Positions 4,432 through 6,104 of a stretch of 6,104 bases of DNA are shown here, piece by piece. Source of the DNA: Candidatus Latescibacterota bacterium (GTDB lineage Bacteria; JAAXHH01; JABIQT01); assembly GCA_018667995.1 (NCBI GenBank), contig JABIQT010000059.1:1-6104 (forward strand), given 5' to 3'. Below the pieces are notes generated by a model. The model did not search any database and had not been told where the DNA came from. It saw nothing but the letters and a program-made list of their open reading frames with translations. Made by a program: the position numbers and the translations under genes. Positions within the stretch are counted from its first letter, which is position 1. Each line of letters starts with the position of its first letter.

Positions 4432-6104
4432 TCAAATCTGCCGGTTGACCCACTCCTGATCCTTGTACTGGAGCTGATAGAGCTTGAAATATACGCCCCG
4501 TAATTCCAGGAGATCCTGATGAGTCCCACTTTCCTGTACCTGTCCTTTGTGGAGGACGATAATCTGATCCGCATTCTGTATAGTCGACAGTCGATGGGCT
4601 ATGATGATCGACGTGCGGCCGGCCATGAGCTTTTCAAGGGCATCCTGAATAAGCAGTTCAGTTTCGGTATCAATATTCGATGTAGCCTCATCCAATACAA
4701 GAATCGCTGGATCGTGCGCGAGAGTCCGGGCGAAAGCCAATAGCTGTCTCTGGCCTACCGAGAGGGTATTTCCGCGTTCACCAAGAACCGTTTGTAGTTG
4801 CTCCGGCAGTTTTTCAATGAAACGGAGCGCATTGACGCTTGTAGTAGCCGCTCTCGCCTCGTCTTCAGAAATAGAATCACTCCACAGCCTTATGTTGTCG
4901 AGAATCGTTCCTGAGAACAGAAAAACGTCCTGAAGAACCATGCCCACATGGCGCCTCAGATCCTTCTGTCGGATGTTCTTGATGTCAACCCCATCCACAA
5001 GAATGGTGCCACGTTGTACGTCGTAGAAGCGACACATCAGGCTGATAATTGTAGTCTTCCCGGCACCTGTCGCCCCGACAAATGCAGCGCGCTGGCCGGA
5101 GTGTACCATAAACGACACATCGCGGAGAACCCATTCCTCTTCACTATAGGCAAACCAGACGTTCCTGAATTCAATTTCACCCGTCGTGCTCTCCATTTCC
5201 ATGGGATCGGTTACATCGTCAATTTCCGGCTCTTCATCGAGAACCGCGAACAGTCGCTCAGACGCCGCCATGGCCGCTTGCATGGTGTTGTACTGTTCAC
5301 TCAGGTTGTAGATGGGGTTAAAGAAAAGCTGTACATACTGAATAAATGCGATAAGCACTCCTAGCGACAGCGCACCTTGTATGACTTCTCCACCACCGTA
5401 CCAGATGATGAGACCGATCGCAATGGCGCTAATGATTTCCACCGCTGGATAGAACACGGCGTAATAACGGATTGTCTCTATATAGGCATCCTGGTGTCCC
5501 TTGTTCGTCTGTTCAAACTCTTCGAAATTCCTTCCCTGTCTGTTGAAGAGCTGTACCACAGCCATTCCCGTAATGCTCTCCTGAAGCGACGAGTTTATCC
5601 CCGCTACCCACCGGCGTACTTCGTGGAATGCCGTTCGCACTTTCTTGCGAAAGATCATGGCGGCCCATATCAATATTGGAAGCACCATATAGGTGATGAT
5701 CGCTAGTTTCCAGTCCAGCCAAATCATCGCGATCATAATCCCAACGAGCGTAAACACATCGCCAAAGATGTTCACGACTCCGGACGAAAACATCTCATTC
5801 AAAGCTTCTATATCATTGGTTACACGGGTAATCAGCTTGCCTACCGGGTTTCGGTCGTAGTACGATAAAGACAGGCGATTCATGTGTTTATATACAGCAA
5901 TTCGCACATCATACATGACACGCTGACCTGCCACATTGGTCAGATATATCTGTAAGAATCGAAAAAGAAAGGTGAGTAGCAGGGTTACAATATACAGGAT
6001 CCCGACCGTATTCAGCCCATCCACATCGCCGTTTGCTATGTAGACATCAATGGCAGTTTTGGTCAGATACGGTCCCACCAACCTCAATCCGGCAACACCC
6101 AGCA
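4432..6104 (-). CDS. ABC exporter half-transporter (permease plus ATPase), 5' end beyond the window
   Basis: This inner-membrane protein fuses a type I exporter membrane domain to an ATPase domain. 556 residues are visible, and the frame stays open to the right edge, so about 30-50 N-terminal residues are missing. Numbering from the codon at 6087, membrane helices lie at about 27-49, 103-123, 127-147, 210-230 and 239-258, after the end of TM1. The ATPase domain has Walker A GATGAGKTT (338-346), Q-loop Q386, signature LSVGQ (442-446), Walker B ILVLDE with catalytic E467, and the switch histidine H498. The TTG at 6087 is an internal leucine, not a start. The helix pattern (GPYLTKTAID, YYDRNPVGKLITRVTNDIE) resembles the MdlB/YheH/TmrB half of heterodimeric exporters, so a partner gene may lie just upstream. 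Substrate is unknown; lipid, drug or peptide export are all possible. Confidence 0.95.
   Translation of the reverse strand, partial: LGVAGLRLVGPYLTKTAIDVYIANGDVDGLNTVGILYIVTLLLTFLFRFLQIYLTNVAGQRVMYDVRIAVYKHMNRLSLSYYDRNPVGKLITRVTNDIEALNEMFSSGVVNIFGDVFTLVGIMIAMIWLDWKLAIITYMVLPILIWAAMIFRKKVRTAFHEVRRWVAGINSSLQESITGMAVVQLFNRQGRNFEEFEQTNKGHQDAYIETIRYYAVFYPAVEIISAIAIGLIIWYGGGEVIQGALSLGVLIAFIQYVQLFFNPIYNLSEQYNTMQAAMAASERLFAVLDEEPEIDDVTDPMEMESTTGEIEFRNVWFAYSEEEWVLRDVSFMVHSGQRAAFVGATGAGKTTIISLMCRFYDVQRGTILVDGVDIKNIRQKDLRRHVGMVLQDVFLFSGTILDNIRLWSDSISEDEARAATTSVNALRFIEKLPEQLQTVLGERGNTLSVGQRQLLAFARTLAHDPAILVLDEATSNIDTETELLIQDALEKLMAGRTSIIIAHRLSTIQNADQIIVLHKGQVQESGTHQDLLELRGVYFKLYQLQYKDQEWVNRQI

Noticed and set aside
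4390-4432. Possible terminator after the exporter, including the 10-base palindrome at 4411-4420
   Set aside because: The palindrome leaves only a 3-bp stem as a hairpin, and the nearby TCCC/GGGA pairing is short with no U-run. There is no convincing rho-independent terminator.
3641-5706. Plus-strand open frames opposite scpA, the HNH gene and the exporter
   Set aside because: The minus-strand frames are full-length conserved proteins; the plus-strand translations show no recognisable motif.

Overview
The window looks like a housekeeping stretch of a bacterial chromosome. Every gene I can support lies on the minus strand, so transcription runs from high to low coordinates. In that order they are: an ABC exporter half-transporter cut by the right edge (4432-6104), an HNH-family protein (3779-4282), the condensin partners ScpA (3026-3757) and ScpB (2322-2981), an RluB-type 23S rRNA pseudouridine synthase (1610-2338), and ribosomal protein S1 cut by the left edge (1-1391). 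Base composition is near even. The proteins are typical of their families. I see no mobile element, CRISPR array, tRNA or rRNA gene, or phage gene.

The organism cannot be named from this window. A multi-domain S1 with an acidic N-terminal extension, the compact HNH protein beside scpAB, and usable Shine-Dalgarno sites would fit an uncultured lineage near the FCB supergroup (Latescibacterota, Marinimicrobia, Gemmatimonadota-like groups). That is only an impression.

Right side: the exporter ends at 4432. A 149-nt gap follows. It carries a good sigma70-type promoter (TTGACA, 17-nt spacer, TACGTT; 4330-4358) pointing at the HNH gene. From there HNH, scpA, scpB and rluB are packed with gaps of 21 and 44 nt and then a 17-nt overlap, as expected of one operon. 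ScpA and ScpB bridge and regulate the SMC ATPase in chromosome segregation, and RluB modifies 23S rRNA. The link between condensin genes and rluB is known from other bacteria. The HNH protein is the least understood member.

Left side: rluB and rpsA are separated by 218 nt. Read on the minus strand, most of this gap can fold into two nested-hairpin domains, one with two mutually exclusive pairings, ending just before a strong AAGGAGGT ribosome-binding site. I infer a structured, possibly regulatory leader for the S1 gene. It is the most interesting thing in the window. No novel multi-gene system is evident; the rest is conserved core biology.
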